DNA of 32,274 bases from Lachnospiraceae bacterium (lineage in GTDB: Bacteria > Bacillota > Clostridia > Lachnospirales > Lachnospiraceae): NCBI GenBank assembly GCA_022766515.1, contig JALEPA010000217.1, positions 1-32,274 on the forward strand, written 5' to 3'. The translations under genes and the position numbers were made by a program. Shown piece by piece: positions 9,750 through 17,646 of this stretch (its first letter is position 1; every line of letters starts with the position of its first letter). Under the pieces are notes generated by a model, which saw only the letters and a program-made list of their open reading frames with translations, searched no databases and had not been told where the DNA came from.

Positions 9750-9791
9750 TGATAAGGGAGCCTTTTTGCTCCCAACAGGGAGGAAATCTTT

Positions 9792-9965
9792 GTGGAATTA
9801 AAAGTTGGAGATGTCATTAAGATGAAAAAAGCGCATCCGTGCGGTACAAATGCTTGGGAACTTCGCAGAGTAGGAATGGACATACGCCTGCGATGCACCG
9901 GGTGCGGTCATCAGGTGATGCTGCCGCGCAAACAGGTGGAAAAGGCATTTCGAGGATTTTGTTGA
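9792..9965 (+). CDS. DUF951 family protein (57 aa, GTG start; not in supplied ORF track)
   Basis: Translation VELKVGDVIKMKKAHPCGTNAWELRRVGMDIRLRCTGCGHQVMLPRKQVEKAFRGFC; GGAGG upstream; next to rpsF. Confidence 0.9.
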   Translation: MELKVGDVIKMKKAHPCGTNAWELRRVGMDIRLRCTGCGHQVMLPRKQVEKAFRGFC

Positions 9966-10090
9966 TTGTCAAAATTTTATAATTCGGCGATTTTACTAAA
10001 AATGGAATGACTTAGAACTTGAAAATTTGCTAAAAGAGGGACATGCATGTAGGCTTGCTGAAAAAATATGAGTTTGCAAAAAAAAAGGAC

Positions 10091-10119
10091 TTGCACGCCT
10101 TTCAAAAACATGATAAGAT
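10091..10119 (+). promoter_or_regulatory. Promoter TTGCAC-N17-TAAGAT upstream of rpsF
   Basis: Hexamers at 10091-10096 and 10114-10119; long leader to rpsF. Confidence 0.5.
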
Positions 10120-10308
10120 AGTGAATTGTGATATGTTAATTTTTCCTTGTTCTTTCTCATTGGGGCATATGTTTTGAAAGACATCTGTTCTGTCAGATCA
10201 CAGACGAGAGAAAAATCTGTCATGTATTCGTAAGACTGCATGCAGAGTTTTATCTTTAGGACAGAAGCCGGAGAGAGAGCCAGAGACCAAAAGGAGGTAC
10301 AGACAGCT

Positions 10309-10596
10309 ATGAACAAATATGAGTTAGCGTTAGTTGTCGATGCTAAGATCGAAGAAGATGCAAGAGTAGCAACTGTCGAGAAGGCGAAAGATTATGTAAC
10401 CAGATTCGGCGGTACCATCACTGAGGTTGAAGAGTGGGGCAAGAAGAAACTTGCTTACGAAATTCAGCACATGAAAGAGGGATACTACTACTTCATTAAA
10501 TTTGATGGAGAGGCAACTGTTCCGGGCGAGTTGGAGCAGGTAGTCCGCATCATGGATAATGTTCTGAGATACTTATGCGTCAGACAGGAAGCATAA
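10309..10596 (+). CDS. rpsF: 30S ribosomal protein S6
   Basis: MNKYELALVVDAKIEEDA...GGTITEVEEWGKKKLAYEIQHMKEGYYYFIKF; AAAAGGAGG RBS. Confidence 0.97.
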   Translation: MNKYELALVVDAKIEEDARVATVEKAKDYVTRFGGTITEVEEWGKKKLAYEIQHMKEGYYYFIKFDGEATVPGELEQVVRIMDNVLRYLCVRQEA

Positions 10597-10617
10597 GGAA
10601 AGGAAGGTGTTTCCTTC

Positions 10618-11073
10618 ATGAATAAGGTTATTTTATGTGGTCGTTTGACCAGAGATCCAGAGGTTCGTTATTCATCTGGAGAGAACCAAACAGCAATAGC
10701 AAGATATACCCTCGCGGTAGATCGTCGTTTTAAGCGTCAGGGAGACGAGCAGACAGCAGACTTCATCAACTGTGTCGTATTCGGCAGAGGAGCAGAGTTT
10801 GCAGAGAATTATCTGCACCAGGGAACTAAGATCATAGCAGAAGGTCGTATTCAGACCGGAAGTTATACCAATAAAGATGGACAGCGTGTCTACACTACAG
10901 ATGTAGTGGTAGAGAATCAGGAATTTGCTGAGAGCAAGGCTGCCGCTGCAAATAACGGTGGCGGATACCAGCAGGTAGCACCATCCAGACCGGAGCCTAC
11001 ACAGGCTGCCGGAGATGGATTTATGAACATTCCGGATGCCATCGAGGAAGAATTACCATTTAAGGTGAATTAG
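10618..11073 (+). CDS. ssb: Single-stranded DNA-binding protein
   Basis: MNKVILCGRLTRDPEVRYSSGENQTAIARYTLAVDRRFKRQGDEQTADFINCVVFGRGAEF; acidic tip EEELPF. Confidence 0.97.
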   Translation: MNKVILCGRLTRDPEVRYSSGENQTAIARYTLAVDRRFKRQGDEQTADFINCVVFGRGAEFAENYLHQGTKIIAEGRIQTGSYTNKDGQRVYTTDVVVENQEFAESKAAAANNGGGYQQVAPSRPEPTQAAGDGFMNIPDAIEEELPFKVN

Positions 11074-11112
11074 TTCGTTCCAACCTGACACAAATTATAA
11101 GGAGGATTCGAA

Positions 11113-11370
11113 ATGGCATACAATAAAGGCGATAACAGCGCTAGAAGAAAACCAATGCGTAGAAGAAAAAAAGTATGTGCTTTCTGTGCAGACAAAGAGC
11201 ATGACTACATCGACTACAAGGATGTTAATAAGTTAAAGAGATATGTTTCAGAAAGAGGCAAAATTCTTCCTAGAAGAATCACAGGCAACTGTGCAAAGCA
11301 TCAGCGTGCATTGACAGTAGCAGTTAAGCGTGCGCGTCATGTGGCAATTATGCCTTACACAACAGACTAA
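11113..11370 (+). CDS. rpsR: 30S ribosomal protein S18
   Basis: [64 protein letters not shown]. Confidence 0.97.
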   Translation: MAYNKGDNSARRKPMRRRKKVCAFCADKEHDYIDYKDVNKLKRYVSERGKILPRRITGNCAKHQRALTVAVKRARHVAIMPYTTD

Positions 11371-11403
11371 TTTAGTAGGTTGTTTTCTAAATGATTTCAT
11401 AAG

Positions 11404-11435
11404 AACAGCTTCCAGTGTCTGGAAGCTGTTTTTTT
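11404..11435 (+). terminator. Rho-independent terminator of the rpsF-ssb-rpsR operon
   Basis: Perfect 12-bp stem AACAGCTTCCAG-TGT-CTGGAAGCTGTT followed by T-run. Confidence 0.95.
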
Positions 11436-11573
11436 GTTTAATAGGAAACTGTTCGTTTCCTATTAAACAAAAAACGCTCCGCGAGGATGCGATCACCGCA
11501 CAGAGGTAGATTGCGTCAGCAATCGTGCGGTGACGCGAAAAAGAGAGTAAAACGCAGGTTTTACTCTCTTTTT
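11436..11573. repeat. Composite palindromic element of three consecutive inverted repeats, the last a bidirectional terminator
   Basis: 14-bp IR 11436-11449/11455-11468; GCGATCACCGCAC/GTGCGGTGACGC arms (11489-11501/11525-11536) enclosing GATTGC-GTCA-GCAATC; 16-bp IR 11538-11553/11558-11573. Confidence 0.9.
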
Positions 11574-11656
11574 ATTGCCTATTTCTGCAAATTATGCTAA
11601 CATAAAAATGGTAGATTGCCTATTTTTTGGGAGGATTTGAGAAGGAGTTGCGACAG

Positions 11657-12226
11657 ATGATAAGGGAACCAAAAGTACGGTTTTGTATTTTGTTTGGTAT
11701 GGCAGTGTTTGTGGTAGGAATATTTGTATGGGGCGTATGTAATATACAGCAGACGACACAGGCGCAGACGAAGCAAACAGCTAAGCCGGATGCAAAAAAT
11801 GATGAGAAAAAAGACAATGCTGCGAAGAAGGAAACGACAGCAGCAAATGTAGATATAGATGCTTTGGCACAGGACCTGTTGAAAAATGTCAAGTATGAGA
11901 CAACACTGAGTAAGATCGATGACAGTGTTGCACAGGGGATGGTGGCATGCCAGCAGGATTCCGTCATGCAATTATATATGGGAGACGGCACAAGCTCCGA
12001 TGAACTACTGGTCGTAACAGCCTCAGGGGATGAGACGGCTGAGAAGGATCAGGCGGCGGTGGAGCAGCATCTCAAGGAGATGAAGCAGTCGTTTCAGGAC
12101 TACATTCCGGAGCAGGCAGCCAAGATCGAACAGGCGGTGATCGTTCGATGTGGCAAATATGTGGTGGCTTGTGTTACCAGTGATGCAGATAATGCAAAGG
12201 AAAAGATAGTGAAAGCGTTTCAATAG
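11657..12226 (+). CDS. DUF4358-like membrane-anchored protein
   Basis: N-terminal TM, then VDIDALAQDLLKNVKYETTLSKIDDSVAQGM...YIPEQAAKIEQAVIVRCGKYVVACVTSDADNAKEKI. ATG at 11657 after GAAGGAG. Confidence 0.7.
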   Translation: MIREPKVRFCILFGMAVFVVGIFVWGVCNIQQTTQAQTKQTAKPDAKNDEKKDNAAKKETTAANVDIDALAQDLLKNVKYETTLSKIDDSVAQGMVACQQDSVMQLYMGDGTSSDELLVVTASGDETAEKDQAAVEQHLKEMKQSFQDYIPEQAAKIEQAVIVRCGKYVVACVTSDADNAKEKIVKAFQ

Positions 12227-12269
12227 GTGGAGTACAGGAGAATCTGCATAGGCAGAGACGAGGTTTGAG

Positions 12270-13460
12270 ATGAAAAAGACGAGCAAAACATACGGGAAAT
12301 ATATCATATTGATAGTAGTCATTTGTTTGATTGCAGTCTGGGGATTTCGTATGCTTCAGAAAGGCAGAGCTGATGGACAGGACCAGGGAGGACTTGTTGT
12401 ATCAGATGCGTTGAAGGGTTCTGGAGATAAAGAGGATGCCACAGCAGCAGCAGCCGTCACAGAAGAGCCACGGCAGACCGCTGAACCAGAGGTTTCTGAG
12501 ACTCCGCAGCAGACAGATCCGGCAAAGAATGAAGATGGTTATGCACAGTTGATCTCGCATGAGAAGATGAAATTGTATGATGATACCGGTACAGTGATGG
12601 TGGGCGATACCGGGTATGAGATTTACAATTATGTGCCTTCGGTTGCATCCAACTATGCAAAAGCGATCAACAAAGCTGGCAAAGCGATTGGAAACACAGC
12701 AAAGGTATACGATGTATTCATACCAACCAGCGTAGGAATTACGCTGCCGGATAATAAAAAGGATAAGGTGAACTCATCGGATCAAAAGGATTCAATCAAT
12801 AAATTGACCAAAAAGATCAAAGCGCCGGTTCAGACGATATCGCTCTATGATGTGATGATGCAGCATCGACAGGAATATATTTACTATCGGACCGACCATC
12901 ATTGGACACACAAGGGAGCCTATTATGGTTATGTAGGAATCTTTCAGGCACTTGGCTTGACGCCTCATGCGTTATCAGAGTACAAAAAAGCAAATTTTGG
13001 CGGTTTTATCGGTACTTATTATAGTGATACGCATCAAAATAATAAGTTAAGAAAAGATTCCGTGGCTGCATATTATCCTGTAAACAACAAGAAAATAACT
13101 TTGCAGTATGGAGATAAAAGTAAGAAAAAATATAAAGTGATCCAAGATTCATCTAAATTTGGCATTAGTGGAAAATACCTTGCCTTTTTGGGTGGAGATA
13201 ATGCATACAGTGTGGTAGAGAATAAGGCAGTGAAGGATGGATCGTCGTGTGTTGTGGTCAAAGAATCCTTTGGAAATGCGCTTGTTCCGTATCTTGCCGA
13301 CCATTATTCTAAGGTGTATGTGATCGATTACCGTTATTGGAACGGATCTTTGTCCAAGCTTGTCAAAAAGAAAAAGGCAAAAGATGTGTTTTTCCTCAAT
13401 AACATTTCGATGACAAGAAATGCCTATTTGGTTGGTAAACTCGCAGGGATTGCTTCATAG
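12270..13460 (+). CDS. DHHW family protein (AlgJ/AlgX-like, cell-surface polysaccharide acetylation associated)
   Basis: N-terminal TM; YIYYRTDHHWTHKGAYYGY motif; KESFGNALVPYLADHYSKVYVIDYRYW. Confidence 0.85.
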   Translation: MKKTSKTYGKYIILIVVICLIAVWGFRMLQKGRADGQDQGGLVVSDALKGSGDKEDATAAAAVTEEPRQTAEPEVSETPQQTDPAKNEDGYAQLISHEKMKLYDDTGTVMVGDTGYEIYNYVPSVASNYAKAINKAGKAIGNTAKVYDVFIPTSVGITLPDNKKDKVNSSDQKDSINKLTKKIKAPVQTISLYDVMMQHRQEYIYYRTDHHWTHKGAYYGYVGIFQALGLTPHALSEYKKANFGGFIGTYYSDTHQNNKLRKDSVAAYYPVNNKKITLQYGDKSKKKYKVIQDSSKFGISGKYLAFLGGDNAYSVVENKAVKDGSSCVVVKESFGNALVPYLADHYSKVYVIDYRYWNGSLSKLVKKKKAKDVFFLNNISMTRNAYLVGKLAGIAS

Positions 13461-13462
13461 AA

Positions 13463-13538
13463 TTGTGTGCGGAAAACTGCACACAATAAGGATAGATAAG
13501 AAACAGGAAAGATAAAAGATGAGCCCTTAGGGGCTCAT
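13463..13538 (+). other. Two consecutive hairpins between DHHW gene 1 and MBOAT gene
   Basis: TTGTGTGC...GCACACAA (13463-13486) and ATGAGCCC-TTAG-GGGCTCAT (13519-13538). Confidence 0.7.
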
Positions 13539-13571
13539 TATATTTTGAAGATAGAGGATACAGGTAGTTTT

Positions 13572-15104
13572 ATGGTTTTTAGCAGTGTCGTGTTTTTATG
13601 TTTTTTTCTTCCTGCTGTGCTTGTGCTGTATTGCGCATGCCCGGCAAAGTGGCGTAATGGCTTACTGTTTTTGGTCAGCTTAGTGTTTTACGCCTGGGGA
13701 GAGCCGGTATACATTTTGATCATGCTGTTTTCAACAGTTTTTGACTATGGAAATGGACGGCTTTTGGAATATCTGACCCAAAAGAGGGACACATATCGGG
13801 TGCGATTTTTTGGGGAACATTCCCAGACGAAGGATGCGATATCGGAAATGACGGGAATCTCTGAAAATCGAGAAAAATATTATCAGAGATGTCGGAATAT
13901 CGTTTTGTTGATATCGATTGTCGGAAATTTGGGAATCTTAGGTTTTTTTAAATATTCCAATCTGTTTTTGGAGACAGCGGCTTCTTTGAGTGGACAGGCG
14001 ATGCCAACGCTCAAGCTGGCACTTCCGATCGGAATTTCTTTCTATACCTTTCAAACGATGTCGTACACGATCGATGTGTATCGTGAAAAAGTGAAAGCGC
14101 AACATAATATCATTGCGTTTGGTATGTATGTCAGTATGTTTCCGCAGTTGATCGCAGGACCGATCGTACGGTATGCTACCGTCGCAGATCAACTTGCCGA
14201 TCGCCGTTTGGTCAGCGAAAACATGGCGCATGGTATGCAGCGCTTTTTGTTTGGATTGGGGAAAAAGGTACTTTTAGCAAATCAGATCGGTGCTTTATGG
14301 AGCGAGATTTCTGCGCAAGATCACTTGTCTATGTTAGGGGCATGGCTGGGGGCAGTTGCGTATGCATTTCAGATCTACTTTGATTTCTCCGGATATTCCG
14401 ATATGGCGATCGGACTGGGGGAGATCTTTGGCTTTACCTTTCCGGAAAATTTTAATTATCCATATCAATCCAAAAGTATTACCGAGTTTTGGAGAAGATG
14501 GCATATGACGCTGAGCGAATGGTTTCGGGAATATGTCTACATTCCGCTTGGTGGTAATCGCAGAGGGCGAAAAAGACAAGTGTTTAACTTGTTTGTTGTA
14601 TGGAGCCTGACCGGATTTTGGCACGGTGCGTCATGGAATTATCTGCTGTGGGGGATTTATTTCTTTGTGCTGTTGACAGTGGAGAAATTTTTCTTGCTGC
14701 CAAAGTTAGAAAAGGCGCCGAAGTGGATCGGACATCTCTATGCCTTGTTCTTTATCGTGCTTGGCTGGGCAATTTTTGCCAATGAGGATTTTGGAACACT
14801 GCAGAATTATCTTGTGGCGATGTTTGGCGGAAGCGGCAGTGTTTGGGATCAAACGGTAGTGTACCAACTGTATACACATTTACCACTGTTACTGATTATG
14901 GCGGTGGGATGTACCAAGGCTCCAAAGCTTTGCTGTGAGAAATTTGGAGATCTGCTTTTGCAAAAGGCAGGGGTGCATCAAGAGCAGACACGGGTCAAAG
15001 TCAAATTTATCGCAGTAAGCGTATATAGCTTTATCGTGCTGCTGTTTAGTTTTGCATTTTTGATCAGTGGATCGTATAATCCATTTTTATATTTTAGATT
15101 TTAG
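13572..15104 (+). CDS. MBOAT family O-acyltransferase (AlgI-like)
   Basis: Multi-TM; NYPYQSKSITEFWRRWHMTLSEWFREYVYIPLGGNRRG...FNLFVVWSLTGFWHGASWNYLLWGIYF. Confidence 0.95.
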   Translation: MVFSSVVFLCFFLPAVLVLYCACPAKWRNGLLFLVSLVFYAWGEPVYILIMLFSTVFDYGNGRLLEYLTQKRDTYRVRFFGEHSQTKDAISEMTGISENREKYYQRCRNIVLLISIVGNLGILGFFKYSNLFLETAASLSGQAMPTLKLALPIGISFYTFQTMSYTIDVYREKVKAQHNIIAFGMYVSMFPQLIAGPIVRYATVADQLADRRLVSENMAHGMQRFLFGLGKKVLLANQIGALWSEISAQDHLSMLGAWLGAVAYAFQIYFDFSGYSDMAIGLGEIFGFTFPENFNYPYQSKSITEFWRRWHMTLSEWFREYVYIPLGGNRRGRKRQVFNLFVVWSLTGFWHGASWNYLLWGIYFFVLLTVEKFFLLPKLEKAPKWIGHLYALFFIVLGWAIFANEDFGTLQNYLVAMFGGSGSVWDQTVVYQLYTHLPLLLIMAVGCTKAPKLCCEKFGDLLLQKAGVHQEQTRVKVKFIAVSVYSFIVLLFSFAFLISGSYNPFLYFRF

Positions 15105-15119
15105 AAGGGAGCGTAGGAC

Positions 15120-16241
15120 ATGAACCGATGGTATCGACTGTATTTCGTGGTGATCGCAGGCTTTTTTGGTGTGTTAGGCTTGGTTACGGCACTTCGCCCT
15201 GCAAAAACTTTTTCGCCAAATGAAAATCGTGTTCTGCAGAAATTCCCGACATTGAGTTGGCAGGCGTTGGCAGATGGAAGCTATCAGGAGGATGTGGAAA
15301 AAGCGGCAAGCGACCAGATCCCGGGGCGCAATACATGGACTAAGGCAGCGTCCCTCTCAAAACGCAGTCTGGGACAGAAGGATATTAATGGCGTGTATCT
15401 TGGAAAAGACCGTTATTTTATTACCAAGCAGACAGAAGAGGATGTTGATAAATTTCAATATATGGAAAATCTTCGTTATGTGGAGTATCTGGCAAATAAT
15501 ATAAATGGAAAGACAGGATTGTTGCTTGTTCCCTCTACGGGAAGTGTGTTGCAGGAAAATTTACCAAAGTATGCGCCTTTTTACCGGGCAGAATCGATGA
15601 ATCAGGCGGCAAAGACGGTCTGCGAAGATGCGCAGGTCGTTGATCTGCTCACAGATATGCGGGATGCGGCACAAGAAGAGCAGGTATATTATCGCACCGA
15701 TCACCATTGGACTTTGCAGGGGGCATATGTAGGATATTCCGCGTTTTGCAAAGCATTTGGATTGCAGAGCAGACCATATGAACAGTTTGCTCCGAAAAAA
15801 GTGACGGATTCTTTTTTGGGAACATTGCAGTCGAAAGTATTATATACGGATCATAATCAGGATAATATTTATGCGATCACAAAGGAATGTGGCACTACAA
15901 GTGTAGAATGTGATGGCAAGAGTAAAAAGTCTATTTATGAGAAGTCAAAACTTTCAGAAAAAGATAAATATGGTTATTTCTTTGGGGGCAATTATGGACG
16001 GGTGACCCTGAAAACCAATGCAGGAACAAAGAAGTCTTTAATAGTGTTTAAGGACTCTTTTGCCAACTGTTTTGTACCTTTTTTGCTGGAACAGTATGAT
16101 GAGATCACGATGATCGATCTGCGTTATTATCGTAATTCTGTAAAAAGTATTCTACAGCAGTATAATAATTCTGATTGCCTTGTTTTATACGAAATGAGCA
16201 ATTTTGCTGGAGATTCCAATATATGGAAACTTACAAAATAG
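15120..16241 (+). CDS. DHHW family protein, second copy
   Basis: VYYRTDHHWTLQGAYVGYSAFCKAFGL...VFKDSFANCFVPFLLEQYDEITMIDLRYYR. Confidence 0.85.
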   Translation: MNRWYRLYFVVIAGFFGVLGLVTALRPAKTFSPNENRVLQKFPTLSWQALADGSYQEDVEKAASDQIPGRNTWTKAASLSKRSLGQKDINGVYLGKDRYFITKQTEEDVDKFQYMENLRYVEYLANNINGKTGLLLVPSTGSVLQENLPKYAPFYRAESMNQAAKTVCEDAQVVDLLTDMRDAAQEEQVYYRTDHHWTLQGAYVGYSAFCKAFGLQSRPYEQFAPKKVTDSFLGTLQSKVLYTDHNQDNIYAITKECGTTSVECDGKSKKSIYEKSKLSEKDKYGYFFGGNYGRVTLKTNAGTKKSLIVFKDSFANCFVPFLLEQYDEITMIDLRYYRNSVKSILQQYNNSDCLVLYEMSNFAGDSNIWKLTK

Positions 16242-16251
16242 TCCAAAAAGG

Positions 16252-16280
16252 TTGACAGATTGTAACAACCTTGTTATAAT
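16252..16280 (+). promoter_or_regulatory. Consensus sigma-A promoter TTGACA-N17-TATAAT
   Basis: Hexamers at 16252-16257 and 16275-16280; drives the NlpC/P60 gene. Confidence 0.9.
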
Positions 16281-16308
16281 TATTACAGATTTGTAACATA
16301 TTTGTAAT
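16261..16308 (+). promoter_or_regulatory. Two WalR-type boxes (TGTWAH-N5-TGTWAH)
   Basis: TGTAAC-AACCT-TGTTAT (16261-16277) and TGTAAC-ATATT-TGTAAT (16292-16308), both exact matches to the published WalR/YycF consensus. Confidence 0.6.
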
Positions 16309-16345
16309 AATTAAGCAAATTAAGAAATGAGGACGAGGATTAGTT

Positions 16346-17554
16346 ATGAAGAAAAATTTTGTAAGGAAAGCAGCAGGTGCATGCGCAGTCTGTGCTTTTA
16401 CGATAGGGATGAATGTAGTAGTCTTAGGACCTGCCGACAGCACATTGTTAAAAGAAATGGGCGTTACAAAGATGGCAAAGGGAATGAGCATTACAAAAGC
16501 GCAGCCAACTTCTGCGCCATTGTCTCTGATCAAAGAAACGCTTGCTCCACTTGCTACGCCAAGCATTGATCTTCAGGAAAAAGCCTCTGATCTTGCCAAT
16601 GACAGTCAGGACTTTATCGGACCAATGCCAACAGCAACGGTAGCACCAACAGCTACACCGGCACCAACGGCTACTGCAAAACCGGTAGCAAAGAGATATC
16701 AGAGCCTGGCTATATCAGTAGCAAAGGATTATGTCAATGTGCGTAAGAGCAACAGCACGGACAGCAAGTTAGTCGGAAAGCTGCAGCGCGGAAGTGCCGC
16801 TAAGATTTTGAAGACAAAAGGTGACTGGATCAAGATTCAGTCTGGAGATGTTACCGGATTTGTTAAGAAAGAATATGTAGCGACAGGAGCTCGTGCAGAA
16901 AAACTTTCTACAAAGTTTGGTAAGAAATACGCTATTGTTAAAAAGGGAACAGAAGTATTAAATGTTCGTGAAGAAAAGAATACCGATGCCGGGATCGTTA
17001 CACAGATCAAAGATGGGGACGCCGTTGCAGTACAGAGCGTTTCTGAAGATTGGGTAAAGGTAAAGACGGAAGATGGAGAAACCGGATATGTGGCAAAAGA
17101 ATATGTGTCCACAGCACTTCGCTTCAAGCATGCTCAGGTTTCTGCAAAGAAGAAAACAGCAAGTTCTGCTTCTTCCGGTGAGACGAAAGCAACCGGAAAT
17201 GGTGGTAGTGCAGTAGCAAAATATGCATTGCAGTTTGTGGGAAACCCTTATGTATGGGGTGGCACCAGCTTGACAAACGGAGCAGATTGTTCCGGATTTG
17301 TTATGAGAATTTATGAGAAGTTTGGTTACAGCCTTCCACACAGCTCCGCAGCACAGGCAGGTTACGGTAAGAGCGTTTCCTTAAATGCATTGCAGCCGGG
17401 AGATCTTGTATTTTATAAGCATGGCAGCTCTATCGGTCATGTTGCTATGTATATTGGCGGTGGCCGCATCGTTCATGCTGCAGGCAAAAAATGGGGAATT
17501 ATCACAGGAAATGTGAACTACCATCAGCCATATTGTGCAAGAAGATTACTGTAG
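16346..17554 (+). CDS. Secreted cell-wall hydrolase: two SH3-like domains and NlpC/P60 domain
   Basis: Two SH3_3-like segments (DYVNVRKSNSTDSKLVGKLQRG, EVLNVREEKNTDAGIVTQIKDG); NlpC/P60 Cys/His (NGADCSGFVMRIYEKFGYSLPHSS, GHVAMYIGGGRIVHAA). Confidence 0.95.
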   Translation: MKKNFVRKAAGACAVCAFTIGMNVVVLGPADSTLLKEMGVTKMAKGMSITKAQPTSAPLSLIKETLAPLATPSIDLQEKASDLANDSQDFIGPMPTATVAPTATPAPTATAKPVAKRYQSLAISVAKDYVNVRKSNSTDSKLVGKLQRGSAAKILKTKGDWIKIQSGDVTGFVKKEYVATGARAEKLSTKFGKKYAIVKKGTEVLNVREEKNTDAGIVTQIKDGDAVAVQSVSEDWVKVKTEDGETGYVAKEYVSTALRFKHAQVSAKKKTASSASSGETKATGNGGSAVAKYALQFVGNPYVWGGTSLTNGADCSGFVMRIYEKFGYSLPHSSAAQAGYGKSVSLNALQPGDLVFYKHGSSIGHVAMYIGGGRIVHAAGKKWGIITGNVNYHQPYCARRLL

Positions 17555-17580
17555 AAGTGAATCGTAAGAATAAATCAATA

Positions 17581-17618
17581 AACGCCATCTCTTGTGAAGA
17601 TAAGAGATGGCGTTTGTT
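17581..17618. terminator. Bidirectional terminator between convergent genes
   Basis: AACGCCATCTCTT (17581-17593) / AAGAGATGGCGTT (17602-17614). Confidence 0.85.
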
Positions 17619-17646
17619 TTGCTCCTGCTTGTTTTAATTGCCCGGA

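Noticed and set aside
11436-11573. CRISPR array
   Set aside because: Palindromes here are different stem-loops, not identical repeats separated by unique spacers. No cas genes.
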